Below, one piece after another: positions 49,138-57,502 of a stretch of DNA of 64,000 bases. Where the stretch lies: the NCBI GenBank assembly GCA_963803845.1, contig CAWDNZ010000004.1:62001-126000 (forward strand). Reading direction: 5' to 3'. The notes under the pieces are model-generated. The model ran no database searches. It saw only the letters and a list, made by a program, of their open reading frames with translations, and was not told the origin of the DNA. Both the position numbers and the translations under genes were made by a program. This DNA is from JABDIY01 sp963803845. Lineage in GTDB: Bacteria; Actinomycetota; Acidimicrobiia; Acidimicrobiales; SZUA-35. The number at the start of each line of letters is the position of its first letter. Position 1 is the first letter of the stretch.

Positions 49138-51120
49138 GTGAGCAATCCGTTGAACGCCGCCGCTTCGCCTGTCTCGGCAGGAACAGATCTCATGCTTGTC
49201 AACGGACGTACGTTCGTGATCGCTGACTCGGACGGGTCCCTTCGTGCGCCGAGGCACGGGTTGGTGTTCGAAGACGTGAGAATCCTCTCCACCCTCGCCT
49301 GGCAGATCGAAGGTCCGGCGGGATTCCTCACGGCCCAGATGCTGTCCACCAGCCAAGGAACCCCATTCTCTTCGGTCACGGTCAGCGCTCTCAGAGGAGA
49401 CGGCGAATCACTGATCGTCAGCGACGAGATTGTGATCCATCGGCAGTGGATCGGCCGAGGATCGCTGCATCGCTTTGAATACCGCAATCTCTCCGATTCC
49501 TCGGTGCGCCGGACGTTCTCGCTTCTGCTCGAGGCGGACTTTGCCCACATCTTCGACATGAAGGCACAGAAGCCTGCCGGTGACGTCGGTTCCGTAACGG
49601 TCACCGAGGACGGCTTGCGCATCGATGGTGGCAGGCCCACCACAACCCAGCTCAAATTTGACCCTCAGCCCTCTCGAGTCACCGACGGCACGGCCCACTG
49701 GACGATCGACCTGGACGCCGGTGCGATGTGGGCTGTTGACCTCCATGTTGAACCCGTCGTCGACGACGAACCGGTCGGCATGGCCTTCCGGGACGGGCCG
49801 CCCATGATCGTCACCCGAAGGTTGCCGACCACGATGGCGGTGGAGACCACCGATGCCCGAGTGCAGGGTGGCTTCGACCAGGCCCTGACCGATCTGGCCG
49901 CTCTACGAATCTATGACCCCAGTAATCCCGGCAACGTCGTGGTGGCCGCGGGGGCGCCGTGGTTCATGACCCTCTTCGGCCGAGACTCGCTACTCACCTC
50001 CATGATGGCGTTGCCCTGGACCCCTGACCTGGCCGTCGGTGTTGTAACCGCACTGGCAGATCTTCAGGGGACCACTACCGATCTCGTCACCGAGGAAGCG
50101 CCGGGCAAGATCATTCATGAACTTCGGCGCTCCTCCGGAACCAAGGCATTCGGCGAGCGAGGTCGTTACTTCGGGAGTGTCGACTCAACGCCACTCTTCG
50201 TGATGCTCATCGGCCAATTACATCGAGCAGCGCTACTCAGTCCCAGTGACTTCAACAAACTGGTCCCCCATATCGACGCGGCGTTGGGATGGATCCTGGA
50301 CGCCATCCAGTCCGGCCCGGACGGCTTCGTCGCCTACGAACGCACCAGTGACGCCGGCCTGGTCAATCAGGGATGGAAGGACTCCTGGGATGGCGTGTCC
50401 AGCCAAGCCGGAGCGCTGCCCACCGGGCCGGTGGCGCTGGCAGAAGTTCAGGGCTACGCCTACGCCGCTCTCAATGCAGCGGCCACCATGCTCCAGTCCC
50501 AGGACGTCGGCGGTCGCCTCTCCAGCGATCTCGCTGCAGCCGCCTCCAGCTTGAAGGCCAGATTCAACGAAGTCTTCTGGTCAGCCGAGCTGGGCCACTA
50601 CATCACCGGCTTCAGTGAGGCCGGACCTCTCGATTCACTTACCACCAATCCCGGGCACGCCATCTGGTGTGGCATCGCAGACGGCGAAAAGGCCGACACC
50701 CACCTTGAGCGGAGTATGGCGCCGGACCTGTTCACCGGGTGGGGCCTTCGTACGCTGTCCAGCACTGCTGCGCTCTACAACCCGCTCAGTTATCACAATG
50801 GCTCCGTGTGGCCCCACGACACCGCCTTGGTCGCGGCCGGGGCCCACCGAATAGGACGTTTCGATATCGTCGATCGGCTTGCAGAGGCGGCGCTGGACGC
50901 GGCTGCAATGTTCGGCGGCCGACCCCCCGAGCTCTTTGCCGGCTTTTCCCGACAAGACATCGGTGCACCGATCCCCTACCCCTCGTCGTGCTCGCCTCAA
51001 GCCTGGTCATCGGCCTCCACCCTTCAGCACCTCCGTAACAGCCTGGATCTCGCTCCAGACGGCACCATCAGACGACGCAACGGCAGCCTCCGAGTCGCCG
51101 CTATCGACACGATGGTTTAG
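49138..51120 (+). CDS. glycogen debranching-type alpha-glucosidase
   Basis: The 660-residue protein (GTG 49138) has an N-terminal beta-rich domain of the GDE_N_bis type (about 15-210, with GLVFEDVRILSTLAWQIEG and DFAHIFDMKAQKP). The rest is an (alpha/alpha)6 barrel of the amylo-alpha-1,6-glucosidase type (about 235-655), including APWFMTLFGRDSLLTSMMAL, TEEAPGKIIHELRR and VNQGWKDSWDGV. Catalytic acids are probably in these acidic clusters. It may act on glycogen, trehalose-linked or other glucans. Adjacent to a GT4 glycosyltransferase gene, a combination known in polysaccharide metabolism. Confidence 0.88.
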   Translation: MSNPLNAAASPVSAGTDLMLVNGRTFVIADSDGSLRAPRHGLVFEDVRILSTLAWQIEGPAGFLTAQMLSTSQGTPFSSVTVSALRGDGESLIVSDEIVIHRQWIGRGSLHRFEYRNLSDSSVRRTFSLLLEADFAHIFDMKAQKPAGDVGSVTVTEDGLRIDGGRPTTTQLKFDPQPSRVTDGTAHWTIDLDAGAMWAVDLHVEPVVDDEPVGMAFRDGPPMIVTRRLPTTMAVETTDARVQGGFDQALTDLAALRIYDPSNPGNVVVAAGAPWFMTLFGRDSLLTSMMALPWTPDLAVGVVTALADLQGTTTDLVTEEAPGKIIHELRRSSGTKAFGERGRYFGSVDSTPLFVMLIGQLHRAALLSPSDFNKLVPHIDAALGWILDAIQSGPDGFVAYERTSDAGLVNQGWKDSWDGVSSQAGALPTGPVALAEVQGYAYAALNAAATMLQSQDVGGRLSSDLAAAASSLKARFNEVFWSAELGHYITGFSEAGPLDSLTTNPGHAIWCGIADGEKADTHLERSMAPDLFTGWGLRTLSSTAALYNPLSYHNGSVWPHDTALVAAGAHRIGRFDIVDRLAEAALDAAAMFGGRPPELFAGFSRQDIGAPIPYPSSCSPQAWSSASTLQHLRNSLDLAPDGTIRRRNGSLRVAAIDTMV

Positions 51121-51134
51121 TCCCAGACGAGCGG

Positions 51135-52622
51135 TCAGTTCGGCCTGTCGCAGCGGTCAGGCGGGGCGGTTGGACCATCGATTGGGTCGAGTTGCGGGGT
51201 TCCGCCGGTGATGTTGATATTGAGCGGCAGCGGGAACTGGTGTGACCGGCTCTCGGTGAAGTGCATGAGATAGCCAGCGGTATTGGGGATGACAACAATG
51301 TCTCCTACGTTCACCCCCCGATCGAATTGCAAGCGACGATGCATAATGAAATCGCCTTCGGAGCAGTACGCCCCGGCGAGATAGCCAGCCTTCGGCTCTT
51401 GGTCCGTGGCAGGGGTGGTAGCGGAACGCACCAGACGGGGATCGGCGAAGAGCTCAGACTTCTGGCTCCGACAGTTGGAGCTGTTCATGGCCAGGCCGAT
51501 CAGCCAGTCGTCGTCCACGCGCTTGCGATGCTCCACCCTGGCGAACGTCATTCCGCAACCGTTCAACAGCGAGCGGCCCGGTTCACAGTGAAGGCGAAGG
51601 CCTCGGCGGACAAGGCTCTCGGCGATAGTGCTGCTCGGTTCCGATGGGCGAGGGGCATCGCAGATCTCCCGAAGCCAAGCGCCGCCCACGAGTGTCTGGG
51701 CGTGTGGATAGGCCTGGCGAGTACCCACGATCTCGCCGGAGTGGACAGACAGGCCGTACCCGTGGTTGCGGTAGGTCAATGGCGGGCGTGACCCGAGCAG
51801 GGCGCTGTCGAGGCTCGTCCAGAAACTCTCCCACTGGTGGCCTTGATCTAGGTAGCGCATGGGAAAGCCGCCGCCAATGTCGATGAACTCGATTTGCGCT
51901 ATTTCGGCGGCCCGGAGATCGTCGGCGAGCTGCATCGTCGCATCGAGAGCGGTGACACGGTCGGTTGGGGAATAGCCATCAAGATGAAAATGTAATCCGT
52001 CGATTTTGATATGGCCGCCAGCGGTCCAGTATTGAGCGGCCGCCGACGCTTCTTCGATCGGAATACCGAAGCGAGACGGCATCGAACGAGCGCCGCTCCG
52101 GAAACTGATGCGAACGGCGGCGTTCAGCTGCCTCTGCTGCCGCTCGCATTCGGCCACGATGCGCAGGGCTTCGTCGTCGTTATCTATGGCCACGCGTACT
52201 GATTCGGAGACGCAGAGTTCGATGAGCCGGGGAGGCTTGACGGCCGAGGTGACGATGATGTCACTTGTGGGCACACCACTGGCCAGCGTCTGGACCAATT
52301 CTTCGTAGCTGGCAACGTCCACGCCAAATCCCGCCTCGGCGGCGGCCTCGACGTAGCTGATGCATTTGTTGGCCTTACGGGCGAAGTGCACGAACAACTG
52401 CACGCCGGATGCCGACGCCGCAATGTTGAGCTCGTCGATATTACGCAGAAACGGACGAGTGTTATGGACGTGAAGAGGTGATCCGAATTCGTTGAGGAGC
52501 TCCTCGCATGCCTCAGGATCGGAAAGCAAACGATCCATCCATGGTTCCCAGTGGGCATCTAAAGGTTGATCGCCGGCACACCTTTCGAAAGACTTTGACG
52601 GCGGGGCGAATGTGGTGGTCAT
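51135..52622 (-). CDS. PLP-dependent ornithine/DAP decarboxylase-like enzyme (fold type III)
   Basis: From ATG 52622 (overlapping the preceding stop as ATGA) the 495-residue enzyme has the alanine racemase-like barrel with PLP Lys83 in VHFARKANKC, then HFHLDGYSP and IDIGGGFPM. The C-terminal beta-domain carries LHCEPGRSLL and GAYCSEGDFI, matching the GxxC(x)xxD substrate motif of LysA/SpeA-type decarboxylases. It is related to the SbnH-like decarboxylases of siderophore pathways. Substrate is unknown: an amino acid built by the upstream SbnA-like enzyme is the best guess. Last gene of a three-gene coupled operon. Confidence 0.85.
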   Translation of the reverse strand: MTTTFAPPSKSFERCAGDQPLDAHWEPWMDRLLSDPEACEELLNEFGSPLHVHNTRPFLRNIDELNIAASASGVQLFVHFARKANKCISYVEAAAEAGFGVDVASYEELVQTLASGVPTSDIIVTSAVKPPRLIELCVSESVRVAIDNDDEALRIVAECERQQRQLNAAVRISFRSGARSMPSRFGIPIEEASAAAQYWTAGGHIKIDGLHFHLDGYSPTDRVTALDATMQLADDLRAAEIAQIEFIDIGGGFPMRYLDQGHQWESFWTSLDSALLGSRPPLTYRNHGYGLSVHSGEIVGTRQAYPHAQTLVGGAWLREICDAPRPSEPSSTIAESLVRRGLRLHCEPGRSLLNGCGMTFARVEHRKRVDDDWLIGLAMNSSNCRSQKSELFADPRLVRSATTPATDQEPKAGYLAGAYCSEGDFIMHRRLQFDRGVNVGDIVVIPNTAGYLMHFTESRSHQFPLPLNINITGGTPQLDPIDGPTAPPDRCDRPN

Positions 52623-54265
52623 GCTGCGCTCGCTTTCAGCGGGAGGCAAAGTCGACGGATCGTTGCTCGGGCCCACAATGCTGGGGTGTCATGAAGGCTC
52701 CGACTGAGGGTGTCGTTGCCAAGAATAGAGCCTTCCGTTGGACGGCCCACGGCCGCGAGGCCCGCCGTTGGCTTGCCGTCGACGCCGATGCAGGTGCCGT
52801 CGGCCCAGACGTCGAGCCCGGCCGAATGGACGGTGGTCCTGGCCAATCCACCCTCCAACAAGCTGGCCACCAACGGGGCCGGGTGAGGAGCTGCCCCGGG
52901 CGGATCCAGCACGGCGTTCACCAGCACGTCGGCTCGTCGGACGGTAGTGCCCGCTCGTAGAAGAATGCCGTCCTCCGCTTCGATGATGATGGGGTCGGCG
53001 GCGCAACCTGTGTCGACGATGCCGGCATCGATGAGTGCAAGCAGTCGAGCAGCATTTTCGGCAGGGGGGCCGAACGCTACACGCTCCATCTCGGTTGCGA
53101 GCTCCGCAAAGCTTGGCCAGCAGTCGTCCAGATCACGAGTTGCCACCAGCCGGACAAGGGCTGGGTAGACGCCTCGCCACGTGACGCCTAACGCCCAGTC
53201 CGGCCCAGGCCGGCGCTGCCCGAAAGCGATCTCGACGGCCGCCCTCATCTCGAGAACTATTTCGTCGGGCCCGATCGGTTCTCGAGAAAGAAGGTCGTCC
53301 AAGTGGTATCGGATCAGCGTCTCGCAATTGTCGTCTCCAGTGGCCCGGTGGAGGACCGACGCACTCGTCTCGACAATGGCAGCGAGAACCGAACCGCTCC
53401 CCGATGTCCCGATCGCATCGATCAAACGAGATCCTTTCTGGCATGCCGCCACAATTGCCTCGGTCTCGGGCATCAGGACCGGGTGGGGTTTGGGGACCAT
53501 CGGGCGGCCAGTGCGGGAATGGGGCAGGATGGCGCTGGCCTCCAGTCCTGATAGTTCGTACCTGAGCTTGCCGGGCATGGATGTTGAGACGAATCGGCCG
53601 CCACGACCCTCGGTGAGCGCAAGTGCAACATCGATAGCGGTGAGGCCCATGCCCCGCACGGCCACGGTGCTCCCCGGCGCGATGTCGCCGACCCCGCCGG
53701 GCTGGTCCACCGGATACGGCGAGATGCCCGCGGAGATCGGAGACGTGCGGGAGCCATGGCCGGTGGCCAGCAGAACCTCGTCGCACACCAATGACTGCAC
53801 CGCCGTATTGACCTCGAAGCTGCCGCCTTGACTCTCGATCGAGTGAACAGCCTCGTGATGGAGGCTTACCGATGCGACGGCCCTCAGGGAATCGACGATC
53901 CAGCCGAAGCCCTCATACAAGTAGGTACCGACTAGACGGCGCGGGGCGTAGTCGGCCTCTGATGCGGCGAGACCGCGCCCGGCGAGATAGTCGACGAATG
54001 TTGGGCCTGATGGTGCCTGCTCGTCGGTGAGGTCGCTATCACGGGACCACATGTCGATCTTGCCGTTGGCGAAGTTCATCCGGAGGTAGTCCGGCTGGGT
54101 TGGGTCATAGACCGGACCGGCGCCGGGGTAGGGATGGGGCTCGAAGATATGCACCTCGAGTTCCAAATCGTCGCCACTCCGGTGGAGCTCGTCGGCTAGT
54201 CGTTCCAAACAGTAGAGGCCCTTAGGTCCGGCTCCAATGACGGCGATCCGCCGTTGCATACTCAT
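52619..54265 (-). CDS. FAD/NAD(P)-binding protein (PF13454-type)
   Basis: From ATG 54265, with AGGAG five bases upstream and an ATGA overlap with the SbnA-like stop, the 548-residue protein begins IAVIGAGPKGLYCLERLADE, the FAD-binding signature of the FAD_NAD-binding 9 family. It continues with PYPGAGPVYDPTQPDYLRMN and the second nucleotide motif VRGMGLTAIDVALALTEG. Related proteins include N-hydroxylating monooxygenase-like and putative amine oxidases. No SbnB-type dehydrogenase gene exists here, so this flavoprotein may take the oxidative step of the pathway. That role is inference. Confidence 0.82.
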   Translation of the reverse strand: MSMQRRIAVIGAGPKGLYCLERLADELHRSGDDLELEVHIFEPHPYPGAGPVYDPTQPDYLRMNFANGKIDMWSRDSDLTDEQAPSGPTFVDYLAGRGLAASEADYAPRRLVGTYLYEGFGWIVDSLRAVASVSLHHEAVHSIESQGGSFEVNTAVQSLVCDEVLLATGHGSRTSPISAGISPYPVDQPGGVGDIAPGSTVAVRGMGLTAIDVALALTEGRGGRFVSTSMPGKLRYELSGLEASAILPHSRTGRPMVPKPHPVLMPETEAIVAACQKGSRLIDAIGTSGSGSVLAAIVETSASVLHRATGDDNCETLIRYHLDDLLSREPIGPDEIVLEMRAAVEIAFGQRRPGPDWALGVTWRGVYPALVRLVATRDLDDCWPSFAELATEMERVAFGPPAENAARLLALIDAGIVDTGCAADPIIIEAEDGILLRAGTTVRRADVLVNAVLDPPGAAPHPAPLVASLLEGGLARTTVHSAGLDVWADGTCIGVDGKPTAGLAAVGRPTEGSILGNDTLSRSLHDTPALWARATIRRLCLPLKASAA

Positions 54266-55353
54266 GCCACTCCTGCTTCGATCAGGCTGGGACAAGTGGC
54301 ATCCACCGCAGCTGCAAGGTCGGCCGGGTGACATCCAAGTTGGGATCCCACCCAAACGTCCGAAAAGATCGTGTCGAGGTAGCGGGTGCCGCTGTCGGCC
54401 AGGATCGCCACCACCACCGAATGCGGGGCCATGGCGTGCGAGCGGGACCGTACTGCTTGAAGGACCCCACCAGCCGACCCACCGACGAGGATTCCCTCCC
54501 GCCGAGCAAGTCGCCGGCAACCGACCACGCAGTCCAAGTCAGTCATCGTCTCGATCGCTGCGAAGTGCCGATTCAGAGCCAATGGTGGAACCTGGCCGGC
54601 GCCCAGGCCGGGAATGTGCCGAGGCTTTGATGCGCCACCGAAGAGCACGCTGCCCAGCGCATCAACCGCCACAACGTCGGTCAAGCGTTGCCGTTGGCGC
54701 AACAGGTCATCGCACCCTCCCGCGGTACCGGTGCTGCTGGCGGCGACGAACACGCTGTCGATTCGGCCGCCGAGGGCATCGTCAATTTCGCGCATCGTCC
54801 CCACTTCGTGGGCCAACGGATTGTTGGGGTTTGCGTACTGGTTGGGCCAATAGGCCGTCGGATCCTCACGCATGATTTCCTCAACGCGACGAAGACGGGC
54901 GGTGAGAAAGTCGCCGTTACGGGGGTCGGGCTCGGTCACAAGGTCGATTTCCGCACCATATGCCTCGAGAATCTGGATGTTGTGCGGTTGAGCGCGGGGA
55001 TCAACTACGCAGCGAAAGCGAAGGCCGTGCTGGGCGCACGCCTGGGCCAGTCCGATCCCCATGTTGCCCGAGGAGGATTCGACCACCAGGGTCCCGGGGC
55101 CAATTTCGCCGCACAACATCGCGGATTCGAGCATTCGCGCCGCCGGCCGGTCCTTCATGCTGCCACCCGGGTTGAGGTATTCCAGTTTGGCGTAGAGGTC
55201 TATGTCGGACCGGTCCAAGAATCGGTCCAGCTTGACCAGCGGAGTGTTGCCGATCGCCCCGATTACCCCGGTTGCCGCCTGTGCACCACGCACGCCGCTC
55301 ATCCTTGTGGGGCCTGGCTCTGGAGCTGCCAGCTGTCCTAGTTCGATCGCCAC
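54262..55353 (-). CDS. PLP-dependent beta-replacement enzyme, SbnA-like
   Basis: From GTG 55353 (GGAG six bases upstream) the 363-residue enzyme has GAIGNTPLVKLDRF, PLP Lys67 in NPGGSMKDRPA, the SSSGNMGIGLAQAC loop and the phosphate-binding STGTAGG. It belongs to the cysteine synthase/CBS fold; the AKLEYLNPGGSMKDRPA context resembles SbnA, which couples O-phosphoserine and glutamate toward 2,3-diaminopropionate. The last 80 residues (LARREGILVGGSAGGVLQAV) fit the same group. It is the first gene of the coupled operon. Assignment to a diaminopropionate route is a hypothesis from this resemblance. Confidence 0.85.
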   Translation of the reverse strand: MAIELGQLAAPEPGPTRMSGVRGAQAATGVIGAIGNTPLVKLDRFLDRSDIDLYAKLEYLNPGGSMKDRPAARMLESAMLCGEIGPGTLVVESSSGNMGIGLAQACAQHGLRFRCVVDPRAQPHNIQILEAYGAEIDLVTEPDPRNGDFLTARLRRVEEIMREDPTAYWPNQYANPNNPLAHEVGTMREIDDALGGRIDSVFVAASSTGTAGGCDDLLRQRQRLTDVVAVDALGSVLFGGASKPRHIPGLGAGQVPPLALNRHFAAIETMTDLDCVVGCRRLARREGILVGGSAGGVLQAVRSRSHAMAPHSVVVAILADSGTRYLDTIFSDVWVGSQLGCHPADLAAAVDATCPSLIEAGVA

Positions 55354-55438
55354 GGTGGTCTCCTCGGTCTCGGTGGTTTGACGGGATACCCCGACTACCC
55401 CCGCCTCAACCATCCATGAGCCATCTCATGACGCACTA

Positions 55439-55481
55439 CCCGATCGGGGACTGTCCGAAGCCGGTGGTCGATCGGGTTTTT
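55439..55481 (+). terminator. orphan intrinsic terminator
   Basis: CCCGATCG (55439-55446) and CGATCGGG (55469-55476) pair perfectly and are followed by TTTTT. The signal points along the plus strand, but no plus-strand gene ends here. It lies between the SbnA-like start (minus strand) and the ECF42-type promoter. A second small hairpin (CATGAG-CCAT-CTCATG) lies just upstream at about 55415-55430. Confidence 0.65.
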
Positions 55482-55491
55482 CTTCTGGAGT

Positions 55492-55518
55492 TGTCGATTT
55501 TGGGTGGTGTGGCGCGTC
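55492..55518 (+). promoter_or_regulatory. predicted ECF42-type promoter
   Basis: TGTCGA (55492-55497), a 17-base gap and CGTC (55515-55518) match the promoter motif reported for ECF42 sigma factors (TGTCGA and CGA/TC, recalled from published work). It lies about 50 bases upstream of the DGPF gene start, so the sigma factor probably activates its own DGPF partner. Confidence 0.65.
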
Positions 55519-55567
55519 ATCGTGGTGCTGGCGGTGGTCGCCAGCCATGACATGAGGGAGATTGACC

Positions 55568-55921
55568 ATGAAGTACTTCGTTCTATTAGCTGGATACGGC
55601 GAGATGCCCGGCTGGGATGAACTGTCCCCAGAAGAGCAGGAGGCGGGGATGGCCAAATTCATGGCCTTCGATGAGGCCTGTGCCGCCAAACCAGGAGTGG
55701 AGATCCTGGGCGGTGAGGCGTTGGGCGACGGCTCGATGGCCACCACCTTGCGTACCCGCGGCGGAGAGATGACCACAACCGACGGCCCGTTCGCCGAAGC
55801 GGCAGAGCACATCGGTGGCTACTACGTTCTTGATGCCCCCGACCTCGACACCGTGATCGAACTCTGCAAGATCCTCCCCGCCTATGACATCGAACTCCGA
55901 CCGGTTCTCGACACGCCCTGA
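55568..55921 (+). CDS. DGPF (YCII-related) domain protein
   Basis: The 117-residue protein has the YCII-related fold with the signature TTTDGPFAEAAEHIGGYYVL, including the Asp-Gly-Pro-Phe motif that names the family, and the start MKYFVLLAGYGE. These proteins are nearly always encoded next to ECF42 sigma factors. GGGAG precedes ATG 55568. The last 38 bases overlap the sigma gene, so the two are translationally linked. The biochemical role is unknown. Confidence 0.92.
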   Translation: MKYFVLLAGYGEMPGWDELSPEEQEAGMAKFMAFDEACAAKPGVEILGGEALGDGSMATTLRTRGGEMTTTDGPFAEAAEHIGGYYVLDAPDLDTVIELCKILPAYDIELRPVLDTP

Positions 55922-57155
55922 CCAAACAATCGAGGCGCTCTACCGGGAGGAGTGGGGCCGGCTGGTGTCGCTGTTGGTGGCACGGACCCGTCGCATGGAT
56001 CTGGCCGAGGACGCCCTGGCCGAGGCCTTCGCCCGGGCGACCGAGCGCTGGCCGGCCGACGGGGTACCGACCAACCCCGCCGGGTGGTTGTACACAACGG
56101 CCTACCGGCAACTCGTCGGGAGACTGCGGGCCGAAGCCATCGCCGGGCGAAAGGCTCCGCTGCTTGCAGTCCGGCCCGGCTGGGTGCCACCGACCGCGAA
56201 TCCTGATGAGCTGCCCGATGAACGGTTGCACCTGATCTTGTTGTGCTGCCACCCTGCGCTTTCAAGCGAATCACGATCGGCACTGGCACTCCGCCTGGTG
56301 ATCGGTACACCAACCGAACAGATCGCCCGGCTCTACCTGGTACCCACCGCCACGATGGCCGCCCGCCTCACACGAGCGAAGAAGAAGATTGTGCTGGCCG
56401 GCATCCCTCTGAGCGACCCGGTTGGAGAGGAACTCCGGTCTCGACTGGACGAGGTCTGCCGAACTATCTATCTGGCTTTCACCGCGGGCTACTCCCCCGG
56501 CTCCGGGCCGGACTTGTTGCGGGCCGACCTCGCTGGCGATGCGGTGCGACTGGCCGCCGTATTGCACCATCTCGTCCCCGACGCCAACCAGGTGCAGGCC
56601 ATGCTGGCACTGCTTCTTCTCCACCACGCCCGCCGTGATGCCCGACGCCACGATGGCCAGCTCGCGACCCTTGCCGCCCAGGACCGATCGCTCTGGCACC
56701 ACTCCGAGATCCAGGCTGGGCTGGCACTCCTCGGCCAATTGTCGTCGGGTTCGGGTTACGCCGAAGAACTCCGCCTCCAAGCACTCATCGCCGCAGAGCA
56801 CGCCAGCGCACCCACGGCAGCAGCGACCGACTGGGCCACGATCGCCAGCCACTACGCCGTGCTCGAAACCCTCACCGGGTCGGCGATCGTGCGACTCAAC
56901 CGAGCGGTCGCGGTGGCCGAGGCTCAGGACGCCCAGGCAGGTCTTGCACTCCTTGCGGCACTGGACGTTGTACTCCCCAACAACCACCGGCTTGCCGCCG
57001 TTCGCGGCGAACTCGCCTACCGGACCGGTGACCTTCAGCTGGCCAGAGACTCCTTCCGCACGGCGCTGTCCCTGTGCGGGAATGAAGTGGAACGCACCCA
57101 CCTGAGCGCCCGACTAGCCGAGATCGACACACTGCCCCGTGATGAGGGCTGTTGA
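55884..57155 (+). CDS. ECF42-group RNA polymerase sigma factor with C-terminal extension
   Basis: The 423-residue protein has sigma region 2 (about 17-85, with YREEWGRLVSLLVARTRRMD and AEAFARATERWP) and region 4 (about 110-165, with LRLVIGTPTEQIARLY, then LTRAKKK). After that comes a 220-residue helical extension (DEVCRTIYLAFTAGYSPGSG, GLALLGQLSSGSGYAEELRL), the DUF6596/TPR-like tail that defines ECF42 factors. This tail is needed for activity in studied members, and no anti-sigma factor is used. The predicted target is the promoter at 55492. Confidence 0.93.
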   Translation: MTSNSDRFSTRPDQTIEALYREEWGRLVSLLVARTRRMDLAEDALAEAFARATERWPADGVPTNPAGWLYTTAYRQLVGRLRAEAIAGRKAPLLAVRPGWVPPTANPDELPDERLHLILLCCHPALSSESRSALALRLVIGTPTEQIARLYLVPTATMAARLTRAKKKIVLAGIPLSDPVGEELRSRLDEVCRTIYLAFTAGYSPGSGPDLLRADLAGDAVRLAAVLHHLVPDANQVQAMLALLLLHHARRDARRHDGQLATLAAQDRSLWHHSEIQAGLALLGQLSSGSGYAEELRLQALIAAEHASAPTAAATDWATIASHYAVLETLTGSAIVRLNRAVAVAEAQDAQAGLALLAALDVVLPNNHRLAAVRGELAYRTGDLQLARDSFRTALSLCGNEVERTHLSARLAEIDTLPRDEGC

Positions 57156-57188
57156 CGAGTCATCATTCATCGTTTATCGTCGATGATG
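57152..57188 (+). promoter_or_regulatory. arsR promoter with overlapping dyad
   Basis: TTGACG (57152-57157) and TATCGT (57175-57180) are 17 bases apart. An imperfect dyad spans 57161-57188, with CATCATTCATCG opposed by CGATGATG, covering the spacer, the -10 box and the start region. The ATG at 57190 is about 10 bases after the -10, so the transcript is probably leaderless. Dyads of this kind are typical ArsR-family operators. Confidence 0.65.
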
Positions 57189-57189
57189 C

Positions 57190-57495
57190 ATGAGGGAGCT
57201 AACCCAACAACTCGCTGACGAATACGCCTCGTGGTTTCGATGCCTTGCCGACGGCACTCGCCTACGAATCCTGAGCATCGTCGCTTCCGCCGACGAACCA
57301 GTGACTGTTGGAGAGATTGTGGATCAAATGGACAAGAGCCAATCCACGATCTCACGTCACGTGAAGGTGCTGGCCGAGGAACAATTCGTGTTGACCGAGA
57401 CCGATGGCATTCGGACCAGGGTTCGCGTGAACCCGAACTGCATGACTGCGCTGCCGATCGCCGCTGCAGCCGTCATGGGAACCAAACCCAGGTGA
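57190..57495 (+). CDS. ArsR-family transcriptional regulator
   Basis: The 101-residue protein has the ArsR winged helix: WFRCLADGTRLRILSIVASA, recognition region TVGEIVDQMDKSQSTISRHV and wing TETDGIRTRVRVN. The usual ELCVCDL metal motif on helix 3 is replaced by VGEIVDQ, and only Cys18 and Cys84 are present, so it may not sense arsenite through the classical thiolate site. It is eight bases upstream of the permease gene and most likely represses the pair. Confidence 0.92.
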   Translation: MRELTQQLADEYASWFRCLADGTRLRILSIVASADEPVTVGEIVDQMDKSQSTISRHVKVLAEEQFVLTETDGIRTRVRVNPNCMTALPIAAAAVMGTKPR

Positions 57496-57502
57496 CCAAG
57501 CC

